From: Halomonas sp. HL-93
GTDB lineage: Bacteria; Pseudomonadota; Gammaproteobacteria; Pseudomonadales; Halomonadaceae
DNA: 64,000 nucleotides
Reading direction: 5' to 3'
Assembly (NCBI RefSeq): GCF_900086985.1
Contig: NZ_LT593974.1
Location: 2,108,001-2,172,000 of the forward strand
This document shows positions 1-9,127 of this stretch, piece after piece. Numbering within the stretch: position 1 is the first letter of the stretch; each line of letters starts with the position of its first letter. Below the pieces are notes generated by a model. It was not told the DNA's origin. It worked only from the letters and a program-made list of their open reading frames with translations, and ran no database searches. A program made the position numbers and the translations under genes.

Positions 1-199
1 CGCGTAGATGGGCATTCTTTTCCGCGTCTTCTTTCTCAAGCGCTTCCAAAGAGCGAACAGGCGGTCCGGTAGGAATATCCATCGTGCTGCCAGGGTCTTC
101 TAGCTGACGTAGCGCTTGCGCAAACGCATCATCTAATTCACGAAATTTGCGAAGCTTATCGCGCTCGTCCAACTGTTTATGAACTTTTTGATATTTCAT
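1..199 (-). CDS. Partial hypothetical protein (N-terminal 66 residues)
   Basis: An open frame starts with ATG at 199 on the minus strand and runs off the left edge without a stop. The visible 66 residues begin MKYQKVHKQL and are very rich in Lys, Glu, Asp and Arg, with a PTGPP segment near residue 45. This looks like a soluble, mostly helical, charged protein. I do not recognise a family. An AAAGGGTG sequence lies upstream but is nearer to another ATG at 210, which opens a four-codon frame ending in a TGA that overlaps the ATG at 199. Translation could therefore be coupled through that mini-frame. The gene is cut by the window, so its length and function cannot be judged. Confidence 0.55.
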   Translation of the reverse strand, partial: MKYQKVHKQLDERDKLRKFRELDDAFAQALRQLEDPGSTMDIPTGPPVRSLEALEKEDAEKNAHLR

Positions 200-556
200 T
201 GATGTTTCATTTACACCCTTTCGATTATGGGATTCGCCTGTTTATTTGGCTATTTTCCCTAAAAACTGTGCCCAAACGCGTAAAAAGGCAAAGCAAACTT
301 GCCTTCATCGGCTGTTACTAGCATAAAGAGAGCATCGTTATAAATCGGTGCACATAGCAAAAAAAGCTTACGTATCGTTGCCCATTTTGCAATCACTGTA
401 ATAGTAAGCTGCAATGTAACTATCACGGCGCCAAGTAAGCCGTCGTCACATTGCCCTAATGCGAAAGTACACCCGCTACATCAACGCACCGGGAGGGTGC
501 ACATTACAGCCAGATCCGGCATCTGGCCGTAATACTCATGCATGGGAGGCCAGATA
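200..556. other. Intergenic region between divergent genes, with structured leader
   Basis: These 357 bases separate the minus-strand partial gene from the AraC-type regulator. I found no convincing gene or sigma-70 promoter. Two structures are visible: an inverted repeat AAGGCAA / TTGCCTT around 285-305, and a set of complementary segments at 504-555 just before the regulator start, listed separately. The rest is moderately AT-rich with no long repeat. Confidence 0.5.
504..555 (+). promoter_or_regulatory. Competing hairpins over the AraC-type gene RBS
   Basis: GCCAGAT at 509-515 pairs with ATCTGGC at 521-527 (7 bp, 5-nt loop). The flanking TTAC (504-507) and GTAA (529-532) extend the symmetry across one mismatch. 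ATCTGGCC at 521-528 can instead pair with GGCCAGAT at 548-555 (8 bp). That pairing covers the end of the GGGAGG ribosome-binding site (544-549) and the spacer to the ATG at 557. The two pairings exclude each other. This could be a translational switch, or repeated operator half-sites for autoregulation by the encoded AraC protein. The pairing is seen directly; the function is inferred. Confidence 0.5.
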
Positions 557-1387
557 ATGTTCAACGCAATGACACGAGCTGAGATCTGGCTGCAGGACAC
601 ACTTGAAAAGCCATTAAGCATTGATGATCTTGCTCAAAATCTAGGGTATTCAGCTTCTCAAGTACGGCGCCAATTCCGCCATTACTTCCACACCTCGCCG
701 AGTGCTTATCGAGAAAAACGGCGTTTGGAACGAGCTGCAGTATTACTAGCCTTTACTCCACGTAATATAGCGCAAATAGCGATAAGCTGTGGCTACCAAA
801 ATCACTCATCTTTCTCGCGAGCTTTTCAGCGGCACTTTCAATTATCCCCGCGAAATTATCGTCAGGCTATACGCTACGTGCTACACCAGCAGATACCCTC
901 TCACGGCTTTACGACACGTATTGAGCGCGCACCCGCGCGACAGGCAGTTTTAATGCGGCTGTATAAGTCGCCTGAACACCTACAAGGCCTGGGGGATACT
1001 ACTTACCATAGCCATCAGTTGGAAGGCCTGCAAGCACGTTTGGCTGACTCCACACCGGTCGTCTCGCTGCCCGATCTGCTAAGCGAGAAAATAGACGCAC
1101 TCAGCGATCAAACATCACATCCAGTACGCACTGATATCGGACTTTATCTGGAAACGCTTCATAATATAAAAAGCATTCCATTACCAGCGCCCTATCGCCG
1201 CGTAAATATTGCAACGCGCTATTATGCAAGCACCTACTTTCATGAATTTTCACAGCTTTCACGCGCATTAACCAACACGCTGCTAGAGCTTCTGCATAAA
1301 CCAAAAAACGTCTATATTAGCGGCGATGCACCTATGGTTCTCTGGCAGCCGGATTATTTGGAGCTAAGGGTACCGCTGACACACTGA
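557..1387 (+). CDS. AraC family regulator with GyrI-like ligand-binding domain
   Basis: Predicted 276-residue transcription factor. The N-terminal ~105 residues carry the two helix-turn-helix motifs of AraC/XylS proteins (SIDDLAQNLGYSASQVRRQF, then IAQIAISCGYQNHSSFSRAF). The remaining ~160 residues resemble the GyrI-like effector domain found in Rob- and SoxS-related regulators that bind hydrophobic compounds. With the DNA-binding domain first, it follows the Rob arrangement. I chose the ATG at 557 rather than 542 because GGGAGG at 544-549 gives a 7-nt spacing and homologues start near the HTH. Complementary segments over this RBS suggest control of translation. The gene stands alone; its targets are unknown, and multidrug or stress response is only an inference. 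Confidence 0.85.
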   Translation: MFNAMTRAEIWLQDTLEKPLSIDDLAQNLGYSASQVRRQFRHYFHTSPSAYREKRRLERAAVLLAFTPRNIAQIAISCGYQNHSSFSRAFQRHFQLSPRNYRQAIRYVLHQQIPSHGFTTRIERAPARQAVLMRLYKSPEHLQGLGDTTYHSHQLEGLQARLADSTPVVSLPDLLSEKIDALSDQTSHPVRTDIGLYLETLHNIKSIPLPAPYRRVNIATRYYASTYFHEFSQLSRALTNTLLELLHKPKNVYISGDAPMVLWQPDYLELRVPLTH

Positions 1388-1459
1388 AAATAGAGATTAT
1401 TTAGGGCCATAAATAAACCGGCACTTCAATAGAAATGCCGGCTTGTAGATGCTTAGTAC

Positions 1460-1834
1460 TTAGTCTTCCATGCGGACGAGCCAGGACTCAACGGCCTCAT
1501 CGCCGTGTTCGTCTTTCCAGCTGCGCAGCCCTTTGTGGTTACCGCCACGCGTTTCAATAACCTCACCTGTATGGGGGTTTTTGTATATCTTCAAACGGCG
1601 CTTACGGCGACCAGCATTGCTGCCAGTTGATTTCGCACCACGCTGATCAGCGGCAGGATCAAGTAACGCCACCACATCGGCTGGCCGCTTACCAAATTCA
1701 TTCATTAGCGCTTCAAGCTTTGACTTGAACTCTAGCTCGCTTTTGAGCCGCTGATCACCCTCAAGGCGCTGAAGATCTTCTTGAAGCTGCTTCAGTTGCT
1801 GTTCTTTTTGGATGTATTCATTAAGTAGTGACAT
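1460..1834 (-). CDS. mvaT: MvaT-family (H-NS-like) nucleoid protein
   Basis: This 124-residue protein matches MvaT, the xenogeneic silencer that replaces H-NS in pseudomonads and relatives. It starts MSLLNEYIQKEQQLKQL, an N-terminal coiled coil for oligomerisation, followed by a linker and a basic stretch (GRRKRRLKIY). It ends with the MvaT DNA-binding signature KNPHTGEVIETRGGNHKGL, whose Arg-Gly-Asn part inserts into the minor groove of AT-rich DNA. AGGA lies 6 nt before the start. The upstream DNA (1855-2040) is the most AT-rich stretch in this part of the window, which would suit autoregulation. It follows rpsA on the same strand but is separated by a strong terminator, so it has its own promoter. 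Confidence 0.93.
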   Translation of the reverse strand: MSLLNEYIQKEQQLKQLQEDLQRLEGDQRLKSELEFKSKLEALMNEFGKRPADVVALLDPAADQRGAKSTGSNAGRRKRRLKIYKNPHTGEVIETRGGNHKGLRSWKDEHGDEAVESWLVRMED

Positions 1835-1916
1835 GGGGAATCCTTTAACATCAGGTCAAACCAGATAAGATACCGAACTGACATTGCCAGTATCCATTAG
1901 TTCAGAATGCGTATTC

Positions 1917-1945
1917 ATTATTACTGCAAAAGAGCCAACTGACAA
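1917..1945 (-). promoter_or_regulatory. Candidate sigma-70 promoter for mvaT
   Basis: On the minus strand TTGTCA (1945-1940) is followed after 16 nt by TAATAA (1923-1918), a plausible -35/-10 pair about 85 nt before the mvaT start and downstream of the rpsA terminator. The match is good but not perfect, and AT-rich flanks raise the chance of coincidence. Confidence 0.45.
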
Positions 1946-2054
1946 CAGTCTAGTTCATTTTTAGTCAATTACGAAAATTTTTTAAATATTGACTTAGCAT
2001 GGAATAACTTTAAAAGGCTTTATCAATAAGTCACTGAAGGCAGGAAGTCACAGA

Positions 2055-2085
2055 CAAAAAAGCGCCGCCTTAAAGGCGGCGCTCT
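2055..2085 (-). terminator. Intrinsic terminator after rpsA
   Basis: A 9-bp GC-rich stem, GCGCCGCCT / AGGCGGCGC (2062-2082), is followed on the minus strand by a run of six T. It sits about 25 nt beyond the rpsA stop and closes the long gyrA-to-rpsA operon. Confidence 0.92.
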
Positions 2086-2109
2086 TACAAAGCCATGACT
2101 AATGCGTCA

Positions 2110-3786
2110 TTAGTCTTGACCCATCTGCTGCTTAATCAAGTCACCGATAGTGGTGGCACCACCTGTTTCCGGCTCTTGCTCACGTATTTTCTTAAGGTTC
2201 TGACGCGTGTCGTCTTGCTCTTTCGCTTTTACTGAAAGATTAATCTGACGACTCTTACGGTCAACGCTTACAATGCGCGCTTCAACACTGTCACCTTCGT
2301 TGAGCACGTTACGTGCATCTTCAACGCGATCAGCGGCGATTTCAGATGCCTTAAGGACGGCTACCACATCAGTGGCCAGCTCGACATGAGCTTCTTTAGC
2401 ATCCACTTCAACTACACGGCCCGTGACGATACTGCCTTTGTCGTTAACCGACAGGTACTCGGCAACCGGATCGGAATCCATTTGCTTAATACCTAAGGAG
2501 ATACGCTCGCGCTCAGGGTCGATAGACAGAATAACCGCTTCAGCTTCGTCGCCTTTCTTGAAGTTACGAACCGCTTCTTCGCCAGTATCTGTCCAGGAAA
2601 TATCCGACAGGTGAACCAGCCCGTCGATACCGCCTTCCAGGCCGATAAAGATACCGAAGTCAGTGATTGACTTGATGGTACCTGATACACGGTCGCCTTT
2701 GTTGTACTCGGCATTGAACGTTTCCCACGGGTTCGCAGTGCACTGCTTAATACCCAGAGAAATACGACGACGCTCTTCGTCGATATCCAATACCATGACG
2801 TCAACATCATCGCCCACTTGCACTACTTTGGACGGATGAATGTTTTTGTTGGTCCAATCCATTTCAGAAACGTGAACCAAACCTTCAACGCCTTCTTCCA
2901 GTTCAGCAAAGCAGCCGTAGTCGGTCAGATTAGTGACCACTGCGTGCACTTTGGTACCTTCTGGGTAACGGTCTTTAATGTTAACCCACGGATCTTCGCC
3001 CAACTGCTTAAGACCCAGCGAAACGCGGTTGCGCTCACGGTCAAACTTAAGCACTTTCACGTTGACTTCGTCGCCTACGGCCACGATTTCAGACGGATGC
3101 TTGATACGCTTCCACGCCATATCAGTGATGTGCAGCAAGCCATCAACACCGCCCAGATCAACGAAGGCACCGTAATCGGTCAGGTTCTTAACGATACCTT
3201 TGATTTGCTGGCCTTCCTGGAGTGTTGCCAGCAGCGCTTCACGTTCAGCGCTATTTTCTGCTTCCAGAACCGCACGGCGTGAAACCACGACGTTATTGCG
3301 CTTCGGATCGAGTTTAATGACTTTAAAGTCCAACTCTTTATTTTCCAGGTGCGCGGTATCGCGAACCGGACGAACGTCAACCAGAGAGCCTGGCAAGAAG
3401 GCACGGATAGAGTCGACGTCGACAGTGAAGCCGCCTTTGACCTTACCGTTGATCACGCCTTTGACAACTTCATCTTTCTCGAAGGCGGCTTCCAGAATCT
3501 TCCAAGCTTCTGCGCGCTTGGCTTTTTCACGGGACAGACGCGTTTCACCGAAGCCATCTTCAACAGCTTCAAGTGCAACGTGCACATCGTCACCGATGGC
3601 AATGTTCAGTTCGCCATTCTCGTCACGGAACTGAGACGCGGGAATCTGACCTTCCGATTTTAGACCGGCGTTAACGGTAACCCAGTCACCGTCAATATCG
3701 ACAACTTGGGCCGCAACGATAGCGCCCGGCTCCATGTTAATGTCGTTAAGAGACTGTTCAAACAGTTCAGCAAAGCTTTCGCTCAT
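2110..3786 (-). CDS. rpsA: 30S ribosomal protein S1
   Basis: At 558 residues this is the normal length for a gammaproteobacterial S1 with six OB-fold S1 repeats; [12 protein letters not shown] and [12 protein letters not shown] are typical repeat cores. S1 sits on the small subunit platform and unfolds mRNA leaders for initiation. The first two repeats bind the ribosome and the later ones bind RNA. AGGA lies 5 nt before the ATG. It is last in the operon after cmk, 184 nt away, leaving room for its own promoter and a structured leader. In many gammaproteobacteria ihfB follows rpsA; here a terminator and then mvaT follow instead. Confidence 0.98.
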   Translation of the reverse strand: MSESFAELFEQSLNDINMEPGAIVAAQVVDIDGDWVTVNAGLKSEGQIPASQFRDENGELNIAIGDDVHVALEAVEDGFGETRLSREKAKRAEAWKILEAAFEKDEVVKGVINGKVKGGFTVDVDSIRAFLPGSLVDVRPVRDTAHLENKELDFKVIKLDPKRNNVVVSRRAVLEAENSAEREALLATLQEGQQIKGIVKNLTDYGAFVDLGGVDGLLHITDMAWKRIKHPSEIVAVGDEVNVKVLKFDRERNRVSLGLKQLGEDPWVNIKDRYPEGTKVHAVVTNLTDYGCFAELEEGVEGLVHVSEMDWTNKNIHPSKVVQVGDDVDVMVLDIDEERRRISLGIKQCTANPWETFNAEYNKGDRVSGTIKSITDFGIFIGLEGGIDGLVHLSDISWTDTGEEAVRNFKKGDEAEAVILSIDPERERISLGIKQMDSDPVAEYLSVNDKGSIVTGRVVEVDAKEAHVELATDVVAVLKASEIAADRVEDARNVLNEGDSVEARIVSVDRKSRQINLSVKAKEQDDTRQNLKKIREQEPETGGATTIGDLIKQQMGQD

Positions 3787-3802
3787 GGTGTTCCTACGTG
3801 AT

Positions 3803-3851
3803 CAACGTTGTTGAGGCATAAATGCCTTCTCCGTACCACCAGCGAGTACGG
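3803..3851 (-). promoter_or_regulatory. Structured rpsA leader
   Basis: Reading toward rpsA on the minus strand there is a 6-bp hairpin CCGTAC / GTACGG (3851-3831, 9-nt loop), then AGGCAT / ATGCCT (3827-3814), then the self-complementary CAACGTTG (3810-3803), all within 65 nt of the start. In E. coli the rpsA leader folds into successive hairpins used for S1 autoregulation. The layout here is similar; a shared function is inferred. Confidence 0.4.
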
Positions 3852-3970
3852 GCCTAATGTCACTCTGCTTTTGGGGGTGTTAGCGCTGGTTAGACCTGAC
3901 CGGGCTCACCGATGTGAGTATTGCGCCCTGCCATGTCGTGACACCTATCCAAAAACGCCGCAAGGGAGAG

Positions 3971-4660
3971 TCAAATGCCGGATGCTAAGCCATGCTGGGA
4001 AAGCAACTCGGTCAATTGATCAACCACTTCCGGTATGCTCAGGCACGTGGTATCAAGCGTAATGGCATCATCTGCCGGCTTGAGTGGAGCCACGTTGCGC
4101 TGCATATCGCGTGCATCGCGCGCCTGAATCTCCTTTAGAAGACTCGAAAGACTAGCATCCACGCCCGCTTCCTGCAACTGCTGATGGCGACGGCGGGCCC
4201 GCTCGGAGGCCGATGCAGTCAAGAATATTTTTAAGGAAGCGTTAGGAAAAACGATCGTTCCCATATCGCGGCCATCCGCCACTAGTCCAGGTGCTTGGCA
4301 AAAGTTGCGCTGGCGTTGCAATAGCGCCTGACGAACTTTGGGCAGCGCGGCCACCTGAGAGGCGCGCTCACCAGCCTCTTCAGTACGAATCACGCGGCTA
4401 ACATCCTCTCCTTCCAAAAGCGTCCGCGCCTGACCATCATCAACTGGAAAGGCGACATCCAGTGATTGCGCCAATGTTGCCAGGGCATCTTCATCATCAA
4501 GCGCAACCTGATGCTTAACAGCCGCCTGCGCGGTTAAGCGATACAGAGCACCACTATCTAATAGATGCCATTTCAAACGGTCAGCCACCAGCCCGCTAAT
4601 GGTGCCTTTACCCGCACCACCGGGACCATCAATCGTCAACACAGGGAACTGCTCGGTCAT
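3971..4660 (-). CDS. cmk: (d)CMP kinase
   Basis: 229-residue cytidylate kinase that phosphorylates CMP and dCMP using ATP in the cytoplasm. The P-loop GPGGAGKGT is at residues 12-20, followed by LLDSGALYR, the NMP-binding segment, and [13 protein letters not shown], typical of bacterial Cmk. [23 protein letters not shown] near the C-terminus is the usual lid and base-binding region. The ATG overlaps the tyrA-aroA stop by 4 nt, indicating translational coupling. Its place between aroA and rpsA is widely conserved in gammaproteobacteria. Confidence 0.97.
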   Translation of the reverse strand: MTEQFPVLTIDGPGGAGKGTISGLVADRLKWHLLDSGALYRLTAQAAVKHQVALDDEDALATLAQSLDVAFPVDDGQARTLLEGEDVSRVIRTEEAGERASQVAALPKVRQALLQRQRNFCQAPGLVADGRDMGTIVFPNASLKIFLTASASERARRRHQQLQEAGVDASLSSLLKEIQARDARDMQRNVAPLKPADDAITLDTTCLSIPEVVDQLTELLSQHGLASGI

Positions 4661-6930
4661 ACGCCCTCCGCTGAAAGCGTCATGCCCACGCGTGTGGCCA
4701 GAGGGACAAAATCAGGGAACGAGGTGGCGACATTAGCGCAGTCGTCGATCACGATATCGTCACTTGCCCGTAGCGCCGCAATGGCAAAGGCCATCGCGAT
4801 ACGGTGATCACCAAGGCTATTGATCCGACCACCGCCGTAACTGGGTGTTTGATCATTGCCATTGCCAATGATATCGATGCCGTCAGCAACCACTGTGTTT
4901 TCAACGCCCAAAATAGTGAGTCCATCGGCCATTGCCTGGATGCGGTCAGACTCTTTAACCCGTAACTCTTCTGCTCCGCGCAGCCGGGTGGTGCCTGTGG
5001 CATTCGCGGCGGCAATAAACAACGCAGGAAATTCGTCAATCGCTAGTGGCACTTGGTCTACGGGGATATCAATGCCGGTGAGGGGCGAGTAGCGAATGCG
5101 AATATCCGCAACGGGCTCACCCCCCACTTCGCGCTGGTTTTCAAGCGCTAAGTTTGCACCCATTAAGGTGAGAATATTGATCACACCAATGCGGGTCGGG
5201 TTAATGCCGACGTGCTCAAGCGTTATGTCAGACCCCGGCGTAATAGCAGCAGCGACCAAGAAGAATGTCGCCGATGAAATATCCGACGGCACATCAATCG
5301 GGCCTGCTGTCAGCTTACCGCCGCCCTGCAGCCAGCAGGTGTCGCCTTCGCGCGATACTGCATAGCCAAAGCCATTAAGCATGCGCTCAGTGTGGTCGCG
5401 AGTAGGCGCGGGTTCTCGAACGCGGGTTTCACCCTCGGCGTATAATCCAGCTAATAATAAGCAGGACTTCACCTGGGCACTGGCCATGGGCATATCGTAA
5501 TAAATGCCCTTCAGAACGGCGCCGCCGGTAATCTTCAAGGGCGGCCGTCCGCCTTCTGCGGTATCGATCGTTGCCCCCATCAATCGCAGCGGGTCGGCAA
5601 CGCGTGCCATCGGGCGCTTGTTCAACGACTCATCGCCTGTCAGTTCGGTATTAAAGGCCTGACCAGCCAATAAACCCGCAAACAAACGCATCGCCGTGCC
5701 TGAGTTGCCTACATAAAGCGGCCCGGAAGGCGCTTTTAGCCCCTGCATACCAACGCCATGGATAGTAACGCGTCCCTGGTGAGGGCCCTCAATGGCCACG
5801 CCCATTTCCCGAAACGCTTGAAGAGTCGCGAGGCTATCTTCACCCTCTAGAAACCCCGTGACATCAGTGACACCCTCAGCAAGCGCGCCAAGCATAATGG
5901 AGCGGTGCGACATGGATTTGTCACCGGGTACACGTAGGCGACCTTGCGCCTGACCGCCTGGCCGCACCCGGTAAGTCACCTTACCTTGTGGTTGCATATG
6001 ATATTCCGCCTGGTAAGTGGTTTTATTCAATAACGTATCAAAATAATGGCGTGCGTGACTGGCCCGATCAAATGTCGCGATCAGGGCATCACTATCGCCA
6101 CGCTCAACGGCATCCCGCAGCCGAGCGAGGCCTGCTTCAAACTCGTCCAAGGACGTTAGCACTGCCTGGCGATTGGCAATAAAAATATCTCGCCACATCA
6201 CCGGGTCGCTACCGGCAATACGGGTAAAATCACGAAAGCCACCGGCGGCATAACGGAAAATATCCAGCCGATCATCCTGACGTGCCAGCGTATCGACCAA
6301 TGAAAAAGCCAACAGGTGCGGCAAATGGCTAGTGCGTGCCAATACATGGTCGTGGTGCTCAACGCTCATCTCAAGCACTTCAGCCCCGCAGGCTTTCCAA
6401 AGCGTTCGCACACGCGCTAACGCGGCCGGGTCAACATCGGGCTCGGGAGTCAAAATCACTTTATGGTGACGATAGAGGCCTGGGTCGGCCGCCAAGACGC
6501 CGCTCTTTTCCGAGCCTGCAATGGGGTGACCCAATACCATGTTAGTGGGCACGCGGCCGAACACACGCTCAGCACAGGCCCGAATCGTCGCCTTGGTGCT
6601 ACCCACATCGGTAATGACTACATTTTCGCCGGCGCGCGGTAAAGCACTGGCAAGCGCTTTCATGACCGTTTCCATTGCCAGCACCGGTACAGCCAGCACG
6701 ATCAATGATGCATCAACCACTTGATCGCCAAGCTCGGTTCCACCGCTGTCAATTATCCCCATCTCGACGCCACGCGCAATTTCATCTGGATTGGGGTCGC
6801 AGCCGACTATCTGACTCTCAAAACCAGCCGAACGCAGTGCCGCTGCCAGTGAGCCACCTATCAACCCAAGACCAACGATCAATACTCGCGATTCATTAAC
6901 GCCAGTCACCCCATTATCCCCTGGCGTCAC
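4657..6930 (-). CDS. aroA: Fused prephenate dehydrogenase / EPSP synthase
   Basis: 757-residue bifunctional enzyme. Residues ~14-305 are a TyrA dehydrogenase (NAD-binding [21 protein letters not shown]) that makes 4-hydroxyphenylpyruvate from prephenate for tyrosine. Residues ~312-757 are AroA, which joins PEP to shikimate-3-phosphate ([42 protein letters not shown]). SAQVK and RDHTE are motifs I associate with class II EPSP synthases, as in Bacillus. The fusion places the steps before chorismate and after prephenate on one chain, and is known in pseudomonads and Halomonas relatives. It overlaps pheA by 4 nt at the start and cmk by 4 nt at the end. Confidence 0.96.
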   Translation of the reverse strand: MTPGDNGVTGVNESRVLIVGLGLIGGSLAAALRSAGFESQIVGCDPNPDEIARGVEMGIIDSGGTELGDQVVDASLIVLAVPVLAMETVMKALASALPRAGENVVITDVGSTKATIRACAERVFGRVPTNMVLGHPIAGSEKSGVLAADPGLYRHHKVILTPEPDVDPAALARVRTLWKACGAEVLEMSVEHHDHVLARTSHLPHLLAFSLVDTLARQDDRLDIFRYAAGGFRDFTRIAGSDPVMWRDIFIANRQAVLTSLDEFEAGLARLRDAVERGDSDALIATFDRASHARHYFDTLLNKTTYQAEYHMQPQGKVTYRVRPGGQAQGRLRVPGDKSMSHRSIMLGALAEGVTDVTGFLEGEDSLATLQAFREMGVAIEGPHQGRVTIHGVGMQGLKAPSGPLYVGNSGTAMRLFAGLLAGQAFNTELTGDESLNKRPMARVADPLRLMGATIDTAEGGRPPLKITGGAVLKGIYYDMPMASAQVKSCLLLAGLYAEGETRVREPAPTRDHTERMLNGFGYAVSREGDTCWLQGGGKLTAGPIDVPSDISSATFFLVAAAITPGSDITLEHVGINPTRIGVINILTLMGANLALENQREVGGEPVADIRIRYSPLTGIDIPVDQVPLAIDEFPALFIAAANATGTTRLRGAEELRVKESDRIQAMADGLTILGVENTVVADGIDIIGNGNDQTPSYGGGRINSLGDHRIAMAFAIAALRASDDIVIDDCANVATSFPDFVPLATRVGMTLSAEGV

Positions 6931-8018
6931 AATACGCCCTGGGGGTAGGAGCCCAGCACGCGCAACTCAGCGGCACGGAGTTGGACTTCTTCCAATACGG
7001 CCGCGACACGGGGCTCGTCGCGATGACCTTTAAAGTCGATAAAAAAGACATAGTTCCACGCGCCGGTACGCGACGGACGCGTCTCCAGGCGGGTCATATC
7101 AATTTGATGGCGATGAAACGGCTCAAGCAGATCATGAAGCGCGCCTGGCTGGTTGCGCATAGCAACCACAATCGACGTTTTATCCTCTCCCGACATGGGA
7201 ATATCTTGGTTGCCGATAATTAAAAACCGTGTGGAGTTATCCGGACGGTCTTCGATTTTTTCTGCCACGGGCTCCAAGTTATACAGTTTTGCCGCCATAT
7301 CACCGGCAATCGCCGCGCTGTGCCATTCGGTTTTCACCAGTTTTGCCGCTTCGGCATTGGAGGAAACCGGCACTCGCTCAGCGTGTGGAAAGTGCGCGTC
7401 AAGCCACTTGCGGCACTGGGCAAAGGACTGGGGGTGAGAGTATATACGCGAGACTTTATCGCGGCGGGTGGTTTCACTAACCAACAAGTGGTGATGAATA
7501 CGCAACACCACTTCACCGCAAATCCGAATGGAAGATTCCATAAAGGTATCAAGGGTGTGGTTCACTACGCCTTCGGTGGAGTTCTCAACAGGCACGACAC
7601 CGTAGTTAACAGCACCGGCTTCTACCTCACGAAATACTTCATCGATAGCAGCCATGGGGAGACTAACGGCACTTTCACCAAAGTGCTTTAACGCCGCCTG
7701 CTGAGTGAAGGTGCCTTCAGGCCCCAGATACGACACCTTGATGGGCTTTTCCAGTGCCAGGCAGGCCGACATAATCTCGCGGAACAGCCGCGCCATTTCT
7801 TCAGAATCAAGCGGGCCTTTGTTCAAAGACATAATGCGGCGCAGCACCTGGGCTTCGCGCTCAGGGCGATAAAACACCGCACCTTCGTCCTCGGCAAGCT
7901 TGACATGCGCGACCTGCTGAGCGCAGTCGGCACGCTCACTAATCAAACGCAGGATATCGTCATCCAGCTGGTCAATACGCTGGCGCAACGCGTCCAGATT
8001 GATCGGCGTATCGGACAT
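6927..8018 (-). CDS. pheA: Chorismate mutase / prephenate dehydratase (P-protein)
   Basis: 363-residue bifunctional enzyme of phenylalanine synthesis. An AroQ-type chorismate mutase occupies ~1-90 (LDALRQRIDQLDDDILRLI; FYRPEREAQVLRR). Prephenate dehydratase follows from ~94 (VSYLGPEGTFTQQAA) to ~275, including DNSTRFLII with the catalytic Thr-Arg-Phe. A C-terminal ACT domain (residues ~285-363) carries GALHDLL and ETRPS, the site where phenylalanine exerts feedback inhibition. It starts 5 nt after serC and overlaps tyrA-aroA by 4 nt, so the operon routes chorismate to both Phe and Tyr. Confidence 0.97.
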   Translation of the reverse strand: MSDTPINLDALRQRIDQLDDDILRLISERADCAQQVAHVKLAEDEGAVFYRPEREAQVLRRIMSLNKGPLDSEEMARLFREIMSACLALEKPIKVSYLGPEGTFTQQAALKHFGESAVSLPMAAIDEVFREVEAGAVNYGVVPVENSTEGVVNHTLDTFMESSIRICGEVVLRIHHHLLVSETTRRDKVSRIYSHPQSFAQCRKWLDAHFPHAERVPVSSNAEAAKLVKTEWHSAAIAGDMAAKLYNLEPVAEKIEDRPDNSTRFLIIGNQDIPMSGEDKTSIVVAMRNQPGALHDLLEPFHRHQIDMTRLETRPSRTGAWNYVFFIDFKGHRDEPRVAAVLEEVQLRAAELRVLGSYPQGVL

Positions 8019-8023
8019 GGTGA

Positions 8024-9127
8024 TTAGCCCCTTCGTTGTTCGAAATCTGCCATGAAGGCAATCAATGCGTCCACGGCTTCCTCGGGCACGGCGTTATATA
8101 GGCTGGCGCGCATGCCGCCAACGCTGCGATGGCCTTTCAGATTCAGTAGCCCGGCCTCATCTGCCTCTTTTAAAAACAGCTGATCCAGTTTAGCGTCCGC
8201 CAAAACGAAGGGCACGTTCATGCGTGAACGGTTATGAACCGCAATCGGGTTGCTATACAAATCACTGGCGTCGATAGCAGCATAAAGCTTTTGGGCTTTG
8301 CGTTGGTTAATCGCATCCATCGCTTTAAGGCCACCAACGTCTTCTTTAAGCCACTGGAAAACCAACCCCGCCAAATACCAAGCATAGGTAGGCGGTGTAT
8401 TGACCATAGACCCCGCTTCGGCGAGAAGCTGATAGTCGAACAGCGAAGGAATGGTGGGCTTAGCCTTACCCAATAAATCATCACGCACCAAGACTAGCGT
8501 TAACCCTGCCGGGCCAATGTTTTTCTGCGCGCCCGCATAAATCACGCCGAACTCACTGACATCCAGCGGCCCGGAAAGAATGCTAGAGGACATATCACAC
8601 ACCAGCGGAACAGCGCTGCCATCACTGCGCTGCACCCTTGGGGTGTAATCAAACTCAAGGCCGCCAATCGTTTCATTAGCGGTATAGTGAAGGTACGCCG
8701 CATCATGGCTTACATTCAGCGACTGGGCCGCTGGCACGGCGGTATGGCCGCTGGCCTCGCTACTGGCGGCCACATGACAATCGAAGCCGAGCCGCTTGGC
8801 CTCGTTGAGCGCTTTTTTACCCCAAATACCGGTTTGTATAAAGTTGCCACAGCCTCCTGGCCCCAATAGATTCATTGGCAGCATTGCGAACTGCAGACTG
8901 GCGCCGCCTTGCAGAAACAGCACTTTATAGTTGCTGGGAATATCCAGCAACTGGCGCAAATCGGCTTCAGCTCGTTCGGCAATCGCAACAAACTCGTCGC
9001 TACGGTGACTCATCTCCATCACCGATAAACCACGCCCCTGGTAATCGAGCAGTTCATCACGGGCCCGCGCCAACACCGCCTCAGGCAGTGCCGCCGGTCC
9101 CGCGCAAAAATTATAACGACGTGTCAT
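8024..9127 (-). CDS. serC: Phosphoserine aminotransferase
   Basis: 367-residue PLP enzyme converting 3-phosphohydroxypyruvate and glutamate to phosphoserine; it also serves pyridoxine synthesis. [12 protein letters not shown] near the N-terminus and the [10 protein letters not shown] segment, with the PLP-binding lysine, identify SerC. The frame is open upstream to 9214, but those residues lie inside gyrA and are unlike SerC. Starting at the ATG at 9127 gives [12 protein letters not shown], matching the family. A GGAG lies very close upstream (3 nt), and an alternative ATG at 9139 is possible. It overlaps the 3' end of gyrA by 17 nt. Confidence 0.96.
   Translation of the reverse strand: MTRRYNFCAGPAALPEAVLARARDELLDYQGRGLSVMEMSHRSDEFVAIAERAEADLRQLLDIPSNYKVLFLQGGASLQFAMLPMNLLGPGGCGNFIQTGIWGKKALNEAKRLGFDCHVAASSEASGHTAVPAAQSLNVSHDAAYLHYTANETIGGLEFDYTPRVQRSDGSAVPLVCDMSSSILSGPLDVSEFGVIYAGAQKNIGPAGLTLVLVRDDLLGKAKPTIPSLFDYQLLAEAGSMVNTPPTYAWYLAGLVFQWLKEDVGGLKAMDAINQRKAQKLYAAIDASDLYSNPIAVHNRSRMNVPFVLADAKLDQLFLKEADEAGLLNLKGHRSVGGMRASLYNAVPEEAVDALIAFMADFEQRRG

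Noticed and set aside
285..305. Inverted repeat with T-run on the minus strand (AAGGCAA / TTGCCTT) as a terminator
   Set aside because: No upstream minus-strand gene would use it; it lies before the left-edge gene, so at most a leader element, and a 7-bp AT-rich stem is weak.
3808..4062. 84-residue plus-strand frame spanning the rpsA-cmk gap
   Set aside because: It runs into cmk coding sequence antisense and has no SD or protein-like composition; the gap is better explained as the rpsA leader.
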